Shown here: one piece after another, positions 23,560 through 33,749 of the stretch
Position numbering within the stretch: the first letter of the stretch is position 1
Layout: every line of letters starts with the position of its first letter
From: a bacterium
GTDB lineage: Bacteria; Sumerlaeota; Sumerlaeia; SLMS01; JAHLLQ01
DNA length: 64,000 nucleotides
NCBI GenBank assembly: GCA_020444065.1
Contig: JAHLLQ010000001.1
Coordinates: 558,001 to 622,000 of the forward strand
Direction of reading: 5' to 3'
The notes under the pieces: generated by a model
Told to the model about the DNA's origin: nothing
Databases searched by the model: none
Seen by the model: the letters and a program-made list of their open reading frames with translations, nothing else
Translations under genes and position numbers: made by a program

Positions 23560-26196
23560 TTACTCCACGCCGATCCCGTCTGTGTAGAGTTCGCTGAACT
23601 TCACATCACGGAGCACAATCGTTGCATCCTGGTTGTCGCTCGGATCGATGTTCAGGACCTCGAAGGCAAGGTGTACGCCCTGCTGGGCGACCGCATCATT
23701 GGAGGGACGATAGTAGAGTCGATAGGTCTTTCCGCCAATCGTCGTCGGAGCCTGCTCGGAATCCGGAGAAAGGCCGGCCACGACGAGCGAGGCGGACTCT
23801 TCGCCAGTGTCGGTGGTCAGACGCAGACGGAAGTCGGGGACGGCCGTCGGATCGGTCTCGTCCGTACCGACACGAACCTCGGCCACATACAGACGGTCCG
23901 TCCGAAGGGTCGTGCGGGGCTGATCCTCAAATTCGGTCTGCACCTCCAGGAGCGGGCTGTACCAGTAGCCCCAGCTCTTGCCGGCGGAAGGCTTCAATTC
24001 CAGGCCCATCTCGCTGACGCGGAACTCAGGCACTTGCAGATCGAGGAGCGGCTCGCCCGGCCCGGAGGTCCAAGCGGTGGTGAGTAGACCAGACTCGGAC
24101 TGCTCGGCCAGAGGTACATTGCGCTCGGACGGGACGCTTGAGTAGGCGCTGATCAATTCGTCGCTCAGGTTTGCGTAGATGTTGATCGGTTCAGGCTTCA
24201 GGAACGTTGGAGCATTCTCGAACTTCTCGGATCCGTCCTGGTTGAAGTAGGCATCTGGAGTGATATCAACAGACATCGGGAAGACCGTCACTCCGCCAAT
24301 CCCAACGCCACTGGTATCCATGAAGATGTGGCGCATCTGCTGCGGAGGCATCTCGGGATAGCGCTGGCGCAGGAGTGCCGCGAAGCCGGCGATATGCGAA
24401 ACGGCGGCCGAGGGGCCAACGAACGCTCGATAATTCGGCGTATAGTAATCGGAGGATGCGGTGCTGACGCTGCTGTAACCCACGATATCCAGGAAGCGCT
24501 GGCCGCTGAACCAGGTGAGGAATCTGCCAGTGCTCTCCAGAAGCGGCCCGGGGCCATCGGGGGACGGCATGATGCCAAGACCGAGCTTCTCATCCTGATT
24601 GATGTGCCCAACCGTGATAACTGGAGGAAGCGCATCGGCATTGTTCAAGGCCACGCCATGCGTCAGGTAGGCCGGTTCTTCTACCATGCCCGATTCGATC
24701 ACGAGCGTGAAGAAAGTCCGTGCGTTACTATGGGAGTTCTTGCGGAGAATCACAAGAGCGTAGGGCGTATCGTCGACTGCTTCGAAAACCAGACGCTCGA
24801 CCGGATTGGCGCCGTCGCCATTCTGCAAACGACGGGAAGAGGCGACTGCTTCGCCAATGTTCAGAGAGTCGCGAGGAACCAGATAGAGATCGAGGTCGTC
24901 ATCCGCCCGAGGTGCCGTGTCGCTCCAGAAATCATCCCACACCAACGTGGCGATGATGGGACCAAAGCGGCCGCACTCGCCATACTCCTCGTTCAAACAC
25001 GAAGAACGAATGCTCAGGCCCTCGTCGCGGTCTTCTGCAATCTCAAGATTCCACGAATGGACTTTCTGCCGATTGTCACGCGGATCAGGATTGAACAGAC
25101 CGGTTACAACCATCGGCAACCGATCGGCCTGAACCGTCGGTGTATCCTCCGTCGGAAGCATGGAGCCGCCCGCGCTGATGATGAACGGAGTGTTCGTATT
25201 GCGAGCAATATCGGTCGCGGATCTGGAGATCCAACTGGAGCCATCGTAGCGCCCCGCACCGGCATAAACCATGTTCTCGACGACGATATCGGCGTCGTTG
25301 TATTGCATGAAGAGTCGCGCCAGCTCCAGGTAGACGTCAGTCCGTCCATCTGCATAAATCATCGTGGCCCCTGGGGCAACATCATGAATGACTTCCATGA
25401 TTGCCGACCCCTCAGGGAACGGATTCATCGACATATCCTTGAAGTCGGGATCGACTTCGTGACTGATCCAGGAATTGGGGAAGATGCGAATGCCGCCGTA
25501 CCAACCATTAGTGGGGATCTGACCGCAGTTGTCCCACGGGGAGAGAGGAAGCTCGTCGTCATAGTGGAAGAGGGAGTCGCAGGCCGCCCCCTCTCCATCC
25601 CAGTAGAGCCCATTCGAGACAACGCCGACGATCACGCCGTCGCCATTGACGTTTTCCTGATTACGAATCCAGACGGTGCCCTGCTGGGAATCGCCTTCGG
25701 ATTCAATGGGACCGGAGGTTGCCGTGCCGTAGTTTGGCAGAGAGATCTGGCGAACTTCGGGGTGCGCCGCAAGAAGCTCAAGCACGGACAGGTCGGCGTA
25801 TCCCTGGACGATGGGACGGCCGGGAGAGACCGCCTCCACCTCCAGACCCATGCTCTCCAGTTCTTTGATGATCGGTTCGGCCTTTGTGCGAAGGTGAACG
25901 TAGATCTGAATCTCGCTTTGTTCCGGCCCCTTCAAACGAATCACATCGCGAGGCACGCCCTGCTGGACTCGGCGCGCGAAATCCTGCCGAGCCGCACGAC
26001 TGCCTTTGGCATTCAATTGATTGACCAGATAATACAAGTCATCCGTAATGACGGGATGAGCCGGCATTTGACTCATCCGAGCCAGGGCTTCGCAGTTCAC
26101 GTGAGACTCGCCATAGGGAGTCATCGAGTCCGCCAGGACGGTGGATGTGCCGGCAGCCAGAAGGCCTACAGCGGCTATGGTCAACATTCGATGCAT
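23560..26196 (-). CDS. Secreted subtilisin-fold (S8) protein, probably inactive
   Basis: An 878-aa protein with a signal peptide (MHRMLTIAAVGLLAAGTSTVLA), an N-terminal prodomain-like region, an S8-like domain and a beta-rich C-terminal module. The S8 signatures are recognisable but altered. The aspartate motif reads VIVGVVSNGLYWDG (N where family members have D), the HGT motif region reads EGSAIMEVIHDVAPGATM (E and S where H and T are usual) and the asparagine region reads IISAGGSM; only the serine motif GPSAAVSHIAG keeps its Ser. So it is likely a pseudoprotease that binds rather than cuts. I chose ATG 26196 with AGAGG about 8 nt upstream, 38 bases after the giant protein's stop; an upstream ATG at 26256 would overlap that gene. 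The C-terminal 140 residues match the middle of the FGE protein. Confidence 0.85.
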   Translation of the reverse strand: MHRMLTIAAVGLLAAGTSTVLADSMTPYGESHVNCEALARMSQMPAHPVITDDLYYLVNQLNAKGSRAARQDFARRVQQGVPRDVIRLKGPEQSEIQIYVHLRTKAEPIIKELESMGLEVEAVSPGRPIVQGYADLSVLELLAAHPEVRQISLPNYGTATSGPIESEGDSQQGTVWIRNQENVNGDGVIVGVVSNGLYWDGEGAACDSLFHYDDELPLSPWDNCGQIPTNGWYGGIRIFPNSWISHEVDPDFKDMSMNPFPEGSAIMEVIHDVAPGATMIYADGRTDVYLELARLFMQYNDADIVVENMVYAGAGRYDGSSWISRSATDIARNTNTPFIISAGGSMLPTEDTPTVQADRLPMVVTGLFNPDPRDNRQKVHSWNLEIAEDRDEGLSIRSSCLNEEYGECGRFGPIIATLVWDDFWSDTAPRADDDLDLYLVPRDSLNIGEAVASSRRLQNGDGANPVERLVFEAVDDTPYALVILRKNSHSNARTFFTLVIESGMVEEPAYLTHGVALNNADALPPVITVGHINQDEKLGLGIMPSPDGPGPLLESTGRFLTWFSGQRFLDIVGYSSVSTASSDYYTPNYRAFVGPSAAVSHIAGFAALLRQRYPEMPPQQMRHIFMDTSGVGIGGVTVFPMSVDITPDAYFNQDGSEKFENAPTFLKPEPINIYANLSDELISAYSSVPSERNVPLAEQSESGLLTTAWTSGPGEPLLDLQVPEFRVSEMGLELKPSAGKSWGYWYSPLLEVQTEFEDQPRTTLRTDRLYVAEVRVGTDETDPTAVPDFRLRLTTDTGEESASLVVAGLSPDSEQAPTTIGGKTYRLYYRPSNDAVAQQGVHLAFEVLNIDPSDNQDATIVLRDVKFSELYTDGIGVE

Positions 26197-26234
26197 TGGA
26201 GCGCCTCTTCTGTTCGAGTCGTATCCTGTAAGGT

Positions 26235-29200
26235 TTAGTTTTCGTAGAGCATCCACTGAGAGCCCAATCCTGTGTGATCGGTGCTCGGCGGAGTTGTTTC
26301 CGATTCACCGCCCTCTGCCGCAGGCAGCACGGAGAAGGCATAATCGGCGGTCGTTGCGGTCTCGCCGGAGATGTTCATCACTCGGACGTAGCGCGGACCC
26401 GGAACGGCGTCCTCGCGACCGCGAACATCCACGTCGATGATCTGGCTAGTGCGAATGATCGGGTTGGCAAGAAGATCAACACCGTCGCCGAAGGTAACGA
26501 GTGCGCCCTCCTTGAATCCAGTCCCCAGAACTCGGATCGTCTTCCGTTCGCCGACGTGGACAAAGCTCGGCGAGACCATCGCGACGGAGAGATTGGTCTG
26601 AACCGTCTGATCTGGAAGGAGATCTTCAGGAGCACGAACGTAGCCGACGCTGCGCGGGGCATTGAATCCTGAACCAACCATCCGATTTTCGTAGACCGGG
26701 TTCAGAGAGCCGAACGCACCAACTCCGAATGTGCGCCCGAGTTCGCCAACGTAGAGGTCCAGGTCGCCATCGCCGTCGATATCGAGCAGATCGACGCCGC
26801 GGGCGTTGCCCGTGGACTGCTGGGTGCCGGCCTGGAATTGAACCGTCAACGCCAGGGGCACTTCGTTGGTCACAATCTCGAACACTCGATAGCTCTCGAA
26901 TGAGCGACTGACGGCCACGTCCACAGGTGCGTCTTCTTCACCGCGAGACAACGAGGCGGCGAAGATGAGATCCATGTAGCCGTCCATGTCGATGTCGCCG
27001 GCCACCACGCTGGTATGTGGATTGAAGGCCGGGTCCGGGAAGATGAACTCGCTCATGTCCGTGTAATTACCGGAACCATCGTTCGCCAGGTAAACATCGA
27101 TGCCGGAAGATGTCGCGATGACAATATCCAGCGACAAGTCGACTTGGCCGTTTCCATTCATGTCGACATAGCGCGGGGCGCGGTTTGTCAGGACTGTCGT
27201 GTGAATGTCATTCGGATCGCGCTGCAGGACCGTGACCGGGCGCACGTAGCTGAAATCAACGCCCTGTACGATGTCTGCGACGGGGACCTCGGCCCCACCG
27301 AACAGCTCGTCACGACGCTCCTCAAGTGCCTGGAGGAAGTTGTTGAAGTTCAGGATCTCGGTGTCGGTCACGATACCGTTGCCATCCAGATCTTCTGTAA
27401 CGTCGCTCCAGTCGGCGCGGTTGGTGCTGCCTTCCAACGGATCGAAGTTCGCCACAGCCACGGCCTCGCCCGCGATTTCGAGTGAGGGGAATTGATCGGT
27501 CGAGGCAGCGAGGAAGTGACCCAGAGCGCCACCCTGAGCGCCGCCCTGGTTGATCAGCAACTGGCAAGATTCCGCGAAGTTGGGATTCACGGATGTGCCG
27601 GTCAGAGAGCTGACCTGGCGGTTCGCCACGATGATGTCCTGATCGCCGTCTCCATCCACATCCAGGAACGCGGCGTCTCTTGAATCGTCGTTTCGGATGC
27701 CGTCGGCGGAAGTGCCGAGCAGCGGGACCTTTGGAAGACGAAGGGACGATTCATCCACGAACTTGCCGGAACCATCCGTATCGTTCCGCATCAAGACATT
27801 CGGAACGCCGAAGTCAGCCACTGCGTTGGCGAGGAACAGATCGATCATTCCATCGTTGTCGAAGTCGCCATCGGCAACGGCCCAGGCGAATTCGTGCTGA
27901 TCCTGAGCAAGTTCCGGAATCCGGGCGGTCTGATCCTCGAGGATTCCGTCGCCAAGGCCTTCAGCAGCGACGATTGCCGGATCGAAAGTGCTGTCGCGCG
28001 GATCGAGATCGTAGGCGGTCAACGAATTCACCCATTCGGGATTGAATGTAATCCCGGAGAGAACGGCATCGTCTTCAAACAGATCCGACGCATCCGCATC
28101 ACGGTTTGCGTACAGACGATTCCTGATTCCGTAGTTCGCGATAAAGAGGTCCAGATCTCCATCGTTATCGAAGTCGATGAACTTGCCATCGGTCGTCGGG
28201 CGAGCGGTGAGATCCAAGAACGGGGTCAATTCCCCGAATCCCGGCGAAATTGTCCTGCCCGCCGGATAGGCGGTATTAGCGGGAGTCAGCGTCGCCGTTC
28301 CGGCAATCGGTGCTTTCCCGCGATTCGACAGCACGAGGCTGTAGTCGCCCGTGTCCGTGTAGGAACCACCATTCAGGACTGCGACGTCGATATCTCCATC
28401 GCGATCGATATCGCCAGAGATCACTGCGTTTGTGGCGCCCGCTCCACCTGTACCAGTATAGCCTGGACGGGCAATACCAGTGGACAGCATGTCCTCCGTG
28501 AACTCACGAGTCCGGTCGAAGTACATCGGGGAGTCGTTGGCACTGAATGGCTCGGGCGGACGCTCGGTCGAATAGATGCCGTTAATATACAGGCGGGACT
28601 GGCCGCCTGCGACTGAGACAAAGACATCATCGTCGCCGTCGAGATCTGCATCGAGAACGCAGACATGGGCGCCTTCCAGCGGCGGATTGGGCCGCATGGC
28701 CGACAGACCGCCGCGCAGCCAGGAACCGGCTGCGTCGGTCCCCGTGGCGAAGACACCGAACGAATCGAGGTTGAAATACACATCCGATCGTCCACGTTCA
28801 TCTGTTTCAACGTAGTAGGCGGTCGAACTGGCATCGGCAGCACTCAGAACATCCGGCGCACCATTTCGATCAATATCTGAGGTAGTCACCGAACGATAGC
28901 GATGATCGCTCCCGTACGGCTGGAAATCTTGCGCAAACGTTGACACTGGAGCGGAGATCGTCAGCAGTGGTCCGTTGATAGCCCACATATCGGAGTCATT
29001 GAACATCCCCGAAGTCGATCCGCCGATCGAGTTTCCGTTGTTCTGAGAGCGCCCGGGTCCCGCATAATACGGTGCATCCTGGAAGTACCGCATGCGGAAG
29101 TTCGTCGGACTTCCCGCCGATTGATCGGATTCGGTAACGAACGTTGCGTAACCCTGGGCCGAGATATCAGCGGCGGCGATTCCCATGCTGGACGTGATTC

Positions 29201-32200
29201 GGACATTGAGATCGTCGTTATCGGGGGGATTTGAGCCATTGTAGACATCATCGGTGCCATCAATGGTGCCGATACGAATCACACCGAACAAGTCGTATCC
29301 AGCACCGATGGGAGCCCACGGATCGCCGGTGCGCGGCAGGCTGATCGTATCGATACCGTAGTTCATCACGCCGTAGTAGCCATCCGGTATCAAATCTCCG
29401 TCGATGTCCATGTTCACGTAGACCTTGTCATCGCCGTCAACAGTCCAGTTCAGGCTATTGGGGGGAAGGATGAGGTCTGCCGTCGAGAAGTCCGGGCCCA
29501 TGCCCGCGTTCATGAAACGGCCGAGGGCGACCTCCATGGTCATTGAATTGTCTTCCTGCATGATCGTCTGTACTGGAGTATCTTCCAGGAGATCCATGTG
29601 CAGTGGCGGCAGACGATCGAAGGTCTCCGGCGAACCGTCTTCGGACAGGAAGAGGCCGTCCTGACCAAGTGTCTCGTCCCGGAACCAGAAGCCGTTGACA
29701 TTGATCTGCTCACCCACAGGAGCATTCGGGGGGAAGACTTGCTCCACCCAGGAGGCAGGGTTGGCCTGGAACGCAATGAAGGCGTCCGGAGTCCCTCGGG
29801 GAACGGGCCTCAAGGTAGTCGGATCAATCAGATCGTTTCGGCGATTGATCAGGATTCGTTCACTAAAGGGGACGAAGGAATTAACCAGGCCGGAAGGACC
29901 GTGATAGACAGGGGCCGTCTCGCCAACATCGATGGCGAAGTCCTCTTGCAGCGTTACATCCAAGTCCGGACCGACGTCGTAATTGCTGACGATGATGTCC
30001 AAATCGCCATCGCCATCAACGTCGGCGGCCTTGCTGCGTGTCGTGATGTCTGGAATACTCCGAGTGAGTCCGCTGCCCTTCGTATTCAAGATGCCGGGCA
30101 GGGCGGAATCCGTAACATCCTGGAAGAAGCCGTCGCCGAATTCATCATCATCGGGGAACGGATTGATGTCCTTGTCGTTGATGTCGACATTCAGGAAGAG
30201 CTGATTCGGACCATCGAGATTACAGAAATAGATGTCCAGATCGCCGTCCAGATCATAGTCGAAAAGGAGTGGATAGGAGGTCGCGCGCTGGTCGGGAGGC
30301 AAGCGATCGTCATCGCTGTTCAGGATGCCGTCGGCGCCGAAGGTCGAATCCACGAAGAATCCGGGGCGACCTGCGCGTGCATCGTTGATGTAGATGCGAT
30401 TTGCGAGACCGGCACCGGGGTTCTCGCCGAGAGCCGAAACTGCCAGCACGAGGTCCGGGTAGCCATCGCCATTCAGATCGCCGGCACTTGCGCCTTCCAC
30501 AAAGAGGTCTTCTTCAGGAATCTGCGCATCCTCGGTCACCACGGATGCCGGGGACGTGTCGCGCAGCACCGAACGCTGCGTCTCGCAGACATCACCGATG
30601 CCGTCGCCATCGGAGTCGGCCTGATCTTCGTTGATCGCGTCGGGGCAATTATCCTCGACGTTGTCGATGCCATCGCCATCGCGATCCGTATCGCAGGCGT
30701 CGCCGGTGCCATCAGCATCGATGTCGCTCTGCGACGGGTTGGGCGTCGTCGGGCAGTTGTCGTTCTCGTTCGGAATGCCGTCGCCATCGATATCCTGCTC
30801 GCAGATGTCGCCAACACCGTCACCATCCAGGTCGGTCTGGTCCGGGTTGTAGTAGTACGGGCAATTGTCGAGCGAATCCTCGATGCCGTCGCCATCGATG
30901 TCATCATCGCAGACGTCGCCAATCAGGTCGCCGTCAATATCGGACTGCTCTTCATTGGGAACATAGGGGCAATTATCGAGCGCGTCGTTCACGCCGTCGC
31001 CGTCAATGTCGCCTTCACAGACGTCGCCGATGCCATCCTGATCTTCATCGGCCTGATCTGCGTTCGGAGTATAGGGGCAGTTGTCGATGTCGTTGACGAC
31101 ACCGTCCAGATCGTAGTCATCGCCAGCCACGCGCTGGCGCGTGCCGGTGTTCGTGATTATGTCAACCGGGGCCAGGAAGTCTCCTGCCCCGAGGGTGATC
31201 GGATAGGCGATGCTCGCATCGTCGGCCATAATCTCGGCCGGATCGTTCTTGGGCAGTCCATTCTCACGATCGCGCAGGTCGATGATGCGCGGATCGGCGA
31301 TGCCCGGATCCATAATATAGGTTCCGCCGTTGACGATGGTCGCGGTGTCTCCAGCCGCCACGGTCCGCGGCAGCCAGCGGCTGATGAAGCCGGTGTCGAC
31401 TGCGAACTGAGCGAATCCTGGAATCGCTTCCAGACTCTGCCCGGGCTGCATCGTCCAAAGGCTGTTGGTCCGCAGGCGGGCACGGTCTGTATCGACCGTC
31501 AGAATCTCATCCGGAGTCGTCAGACCCGGAAGATCGCCAAAGATCGAGAACTGAATCTGCGGTCCCTGCGCATTGTCGTACCAATCGACTGACATCGGGA
31601 CATCTGCCCCGGTGAAGAGCGTCGAGTGCGTCATGCGCTCGCCATTGACATACAGCTCAGGATTCGTGCGCGCGATGCTGGTCGAATCCTGGGCGGGAAG
31701 AAGTCCGACAGTCGAGTCGTACAACTGGGCGATTCCGAAACCGATCGGCTCATCCAGCCGATTCTCGAATTCCCACGAGACTTCAAAGCCACGACGCTCT
31801 GCGCCACTGATCGTCGGATACGAGACGAGGTCGATGTTCTGTGTCAAAACGCCAATCAGATTGCCGAGGCGATCCTCGATGTCGAAACGGATCTTGATTG
31901 TATCGAATGTATCGTCGATTGTCAGCACGCCATAATTGCCGCCGAAACCGCCGGAGCGGTTATCGAAGTCGAGCACGCGACCATCTGCCAGTTCCAGCCG
32001 CATAACCGCGTAGTTTCGGGCGGGAGCGGACAGGTAGCGCGGTCCGTCAATGACCGCCGCCGTGAAGGCGCCCGTCGCGCGGAATTCATCGTTGAATCCA
32101 TCCGCATTCAGATCCACCAGGGCCCCATCGAGCCCAATGTATGCGAAGCTATTGCCGATGGTGTTGAGGAATCCGTCGTCTTCGTCGATGACGCCCTGGC

Positions 32201-33662
32201 CAAAACGCGGAAGCGGGGCCTCGACGCCACCGAAGAACTCATAGGGGAAACCGGTAAACTGGGCGTCTGTATAGTCTTCTGAAACGCCGTCCCAACTGAA
32301 CTCCTGGGGACCGATGAAGATGAAGAGCGGCTCGCCAGTCGGCAGGCCGTGCATCTCGTACTCGCCGTTCAGCGGAAGAGTCAGCGCCGGCGAATTGATG
32401 GCTGGATCGCCAGTGTCTCCACCGGCTGCCAAGGCAAGGGCCTGAATGCGACCCGAAACGGTGTGGGCGATCAGTTGAATCGGACCGACGTCCGTCTCTG
32501 TCGCGTTGTTGAATCGGCCATTCAGGAAGTAGACCGTATCGAGATCGATTGCAGCGCCATCGGGCAGTTCGCGACCGAAGAAGATGATCTGTTGCGGAAG
32601 CGACGCTTCCGTTTCGCCTGCGAAAATGTCATCCTGGGAATAGTCGAACGCTGCGCCATTGAAGAGATTACCACCGAAGCCGGGAGCACCGAAATAACCG
32701 TCGGGATAATTCTGTGCGATTGTCAGTTCGTCATCAAGATCCAGGTCGCGCATCTCATAGGGGTTGACCAGGAAAATGTCGTTGTCGTCTTCGGGCACGA
32801 TGTAGAACTCGCGCATCGTTGCATTGTAGAGGTGCGAAGTACCGAGGCCGACCATTTCGCCGACACCGCGCGCGAACGCGGACTCAATGTCCAGCGTTCC
32901 GAGCGTATCCTCGGGCGAGAGCGGCGGATCCATCTGGGCGAGGTCATCCTCGTCTTCCGGATACTGGAACCACAGGGGCTCCGCGCCGTTCATTGAAATA
33001 TCGGAGTCGATCACTTCGCCGGCGTGGTACTCGCGCCACGGCAGCGAAACGTCGATGATGGAGTCGCGATTCAGGTCCAAGCCAATGTCGCCTGTCTCAA
33101 GCTCGGTCATGTAGAGATCGGCGGCGTTCAGACCGTCTTCCGTCGGGTCGAAATCACGTCCGAAGTAGAAGACGTGAGGAATGTACAAAACACCATCGCC
33201 CGGGATGATATCCGGATCCTGGAATGTGATCAGGTTATAGCGATCGAGGCGCACATCCTGCGGGCCGAATGGAAGCTGGATCGGATCGTAGATCGGCGCC
33301 TGGGTGGACAGATACGGAGCGGTGGAGAACTCGAATTTCGAGAGCGAGGCGTCATTCCAACCACTGATGACGCGCTGGAGGCCGCTCATGATATCCTGGT
33401 CTCGGACCTCATTCGTGTTCACAGCGCGAGGCAGAATGCTGAAATCCCCCATCCCGCCGAAGGGCGAGTAGACGTAGAGGGGCACAGGGAAGTCGTCCTC
33501 GGACCATTGCAGGGGCTGAGTCACAATTGTGTCGTCGCTGCTGTCTGTGGGGTCCAATGGGACTAAGGTCTCAACATGCACAACAGCCCCGGCGAAGACC
33601 GCCGAAGCCAGAGTCGAGAACAACGAAGTCCACAGAAGTTTACGAAGTTGGGACACTCGCAT
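26235..33662 (-). CDS. Giant secreted FG-GAP / thrombospondin-3 / IPT protein
   Basis: A 2475-aa exported protein, probably on the cell surface. It has a signal peptide (KLLWTSLFSTLASAVFAGA). The N-terminal 270 residues look like a degenerate matrixin-type metalloprotease: QRVISGWNDASLSKFEFST and ARGVGEMVGLGTSHLYNATM, where the HExxHxxGxxH zinc ligands are gone. A tandem run of calcium-binding thrombospondin type 3 repeats follows (30585-31125; DNCPYTPNADQADEDQDGIGDVC and relatives), then about a dozen FG-GAP/VCBS-type calcium loops (FDYDLDGDLDIYFCN, IDFDNDGDLDLFIANYG, LDVDGDGDQDIIVANRQ, LDIDGDGDLDLYVGELG) that should form one or more beta-propellers, and a final IPT/TIG domain (VSPSFVHVGERKTIRVLGTGF). 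There is no LPXTG or PEP-CTERM tail. It sits between a secreted partner gene and the pseudo-subtilisin. Confidence 0.88.
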   Translation of the reverse strand: MRVSQLRKLLWTSLFSTLASAVFAGAVVHVETLVPLDPTDSSDDTIVTQPLQWSEDDFPVPLYVYSPFGGMGDFSILPRAVNTNEVRDQDIMSGLQRVISGWNDASLSKFEFSTAPYLSTQAPIYDPIQLPFGPQDVRLDRYNLITFQDPDIIPGDGVLYIPHVFYFGRDFDPTEDGLNAADLYMTELETGDIGLDLNRDSIIDVSLPWREYHAGEVIDSDISMNGAEPLWFQYPEDEDDLAQMDPPLSPEDTLGTLDIESAFARGVGEMVGLGTSHLYNATMREFYIVPEDDNDIFLVNPYEMRDLDLDDELTIAQNYPDGYFGAPGFGGNLFNGAAFDYSQDDIFAGETEASLPQQIIFFGRELPDGAAIDLDTVYFLNGRFNNATETDVGPIQLIAHTVSGRIQALALAAGGDTGDPAINSPALTLPLNGEYEMHGLPTGEPLFIFIGPQEFSWDGVSEDYTDAQFTGFPYEFFGGVEAPLPRFGQGVIDEDDGFLNTIGNSFAYIGLDGALVDLNADGFNDEFRATGAFTAAVIDGPRYLSAPARNYAVMRLELADGRVLDFDNRSGGFGGNYGVLTIDDTFDTIKIRFDIEDRLGNLIGVLTQNIDLVSYPTISGAERRGFEVSWEFENRLDEPIGFGIAQLYDSTVGLLPAQDSTSIARTNPELYVNGERMTHSTLFTGADVPMSVDWYDNAQGPQIQFSIFGDLPGLTTPDEILTVDTDRARLRTNSLWTMQPGQSLEAIPGFAQFAVDTGFISRWLPRTVAAGDTATIVNGGTYIMDPGIADPRIIDLRDRENGLPKNDPAEIMADDASIAYPITLGAGDFLAPVDIITNTGTRQRVAGDDYDLDGVVNDIDNCPYTPNADQADEDQDGIGDVCEGDIDGDGVNDALDNCPYVPNEEQSDIDGDLIGDVCDDDIDGDGIEDSLDNCPYYYNPDQTDLDGDGVGDICEQDIDGDGIPNENDNCPTTPNPSQSDIDADGTGDACDTDRDGDGIDNVEDNCPDAINEDQADSDGDGIGDVCETQRSVLRDTSPASVVTEDAQIPEEDLFVEGASAGDLNGDGYPDLVLAVSALGENPGAGLANRIYINDARAGRPGFFVDSTFGADGILNSDDDRLPPDQRATSYPLLFDYDLDGDLDIYFCNLDGPNQLFLNVDINDKDINPFPDDDEFGDGFFQDVTDSALPGILNTKGSGLTRSIPDITTRSKAADVDGDGDLDIIVSNYDVGPDLDVTLQEDFAIDVGETAPVYHGPSGLVNSFVPFSERILINRRNDLIDPTTLRPVPRGTPDAFIAFQANPASWVEQVFPPNAPVGEQINVNGFWFRDETLGQDGLFLSEDGSPETFDRLPPLHMDLLEDTPVQTIMQEDNSMTMEVALGRFMNAGMGPDFSTADLILPPNSLNWTVDGDDKVYVNMDIDGDLIPDGYYGVMNYGIDTISLPRTGDPWAPIGAGYDLFGVIRIGTIDGTDDVYNGSNPPDNDDLNVRITSSMGIAAADISAQGYATFVTESDQSAGSPTNFRMRYFQDAPYYAGPGRSQNNGNSIGGSTSGMFNDSDMWAINGPLLTISAPVSTFAQDFQPYGSDHRYRSVTTSDIDRNGAPDVLSAADASSTAYYVETDERGRSDVYFNLDSFGVFATGTDAAGSWLRGGLSAMRPNPPLEGAHVCVLDADLDGDDDVFVSVAGGQSRLYINGIYSTERPPEPFSANDSPMYFDRTREFTEDMLSTGIARPGYTGTGGAGATNAVISGDIDRDGDIDVAVLNGGSYTDTGDYSLVLSNRGKAPIAGTATLTPANTAYPAGRTISPGFGELTPFLDLTARPTTDGKFIDFDNDGDLDLFIANYGIRNRLYANRDADASDLFEDDAVLSGITFNPEWVNSLTAYDLDPRDSTFDPAIVAAEGLGDGILEDQTARIPELAQDQHEFAWAVADGDFDNDGMIDLFLANAVADFGVPNVLMRNDTDGSGKFVDESSLRLPKVPLLGTSADGIRNDDSRDAAFLDVDGDGDQDIIVANRQVSSLTGTSVNPNFAESCQLLINQGGAQGGALGHFLAASTDQFPSLEIAGEAVAVANFDPLEGSTNRADWSDVTEDLDGNGIVTDTEILNFNNFLQALEERRDELFGGAEVPVADIVQGVDFSYVRPVTVLQRDPNDIHTTVLTNRAPRYVDMNGNGQVDLSLDIVIATSSGIDVYLANDGSGNYTDMSEFIFPDPAFNPHTSVVAGDIDMDGYMDLIFAASLSRGEEDAPVDVAVSRSFESYRVFEIVTNEVPLALTVQFQAGTQQSTGNARGVDLLDIDGDGDLDLYVGELGRTFGVGAFGSLNPVYENRMVGSGFNAPRSVGYVRAPEDLLPDQTVQTNLSVAMVSPSFVHVGERKTIRVLGTGFKEGALVTFGDGVDLLANPIIRTSQIIDVDVRGREDAVPGPRYVRVMNISGETATTADYAFSVLPAAEGGESETTPPSTDHTGLGSQWMLYEN
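30585..31125 (-). repeat. Thrombospondin type 3 repeat array (coding)
   Basis: Five to six tandem units of about 35 residues, each with D-x-D-x-D-G-[IV]-x-[DN] loops and paired cysteines in DNCP and GDVC/GDIC/GDAC. Such repeats bind calcium and form extended stalks. The DNA repeats are imperfect; they explain the periodic pattern seen here. Confidence 0.85.
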
Positions 33663-33749
33663 CGGAAACCGCTTCCTTATTTGATTCTCTCGTTCAGAAC
33701 AGCCGGCATGCCACCGCCGGGTACCGCTCTCCTCCGTCCAGTGGACGGT

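Noticed and set aside
24328-26238. Long plus-strand open frame opposite the pseudo-subtilisin
   Set aside because: The minus-strand frame has a signal peptide, S8 motifs and a ribosome site; the plus frame has no recognisable protein features and is a by-product of GC-rich codon use.
30585-31125. Periodic DNA pattern considered as a CRISPR or minisatellite
   Set aside because: The period is about 105 bases, in frame, and encodes thrombospondin type 3 repeats.
29598-31592. Plus-strand open frame of about 660 codons opposite the giant protein
   Set aside because: It is the mirror of the Asp/Gly-rich calcium repeats; its own translation is a monotonous Val/Ile/Ala pattern with no domain.
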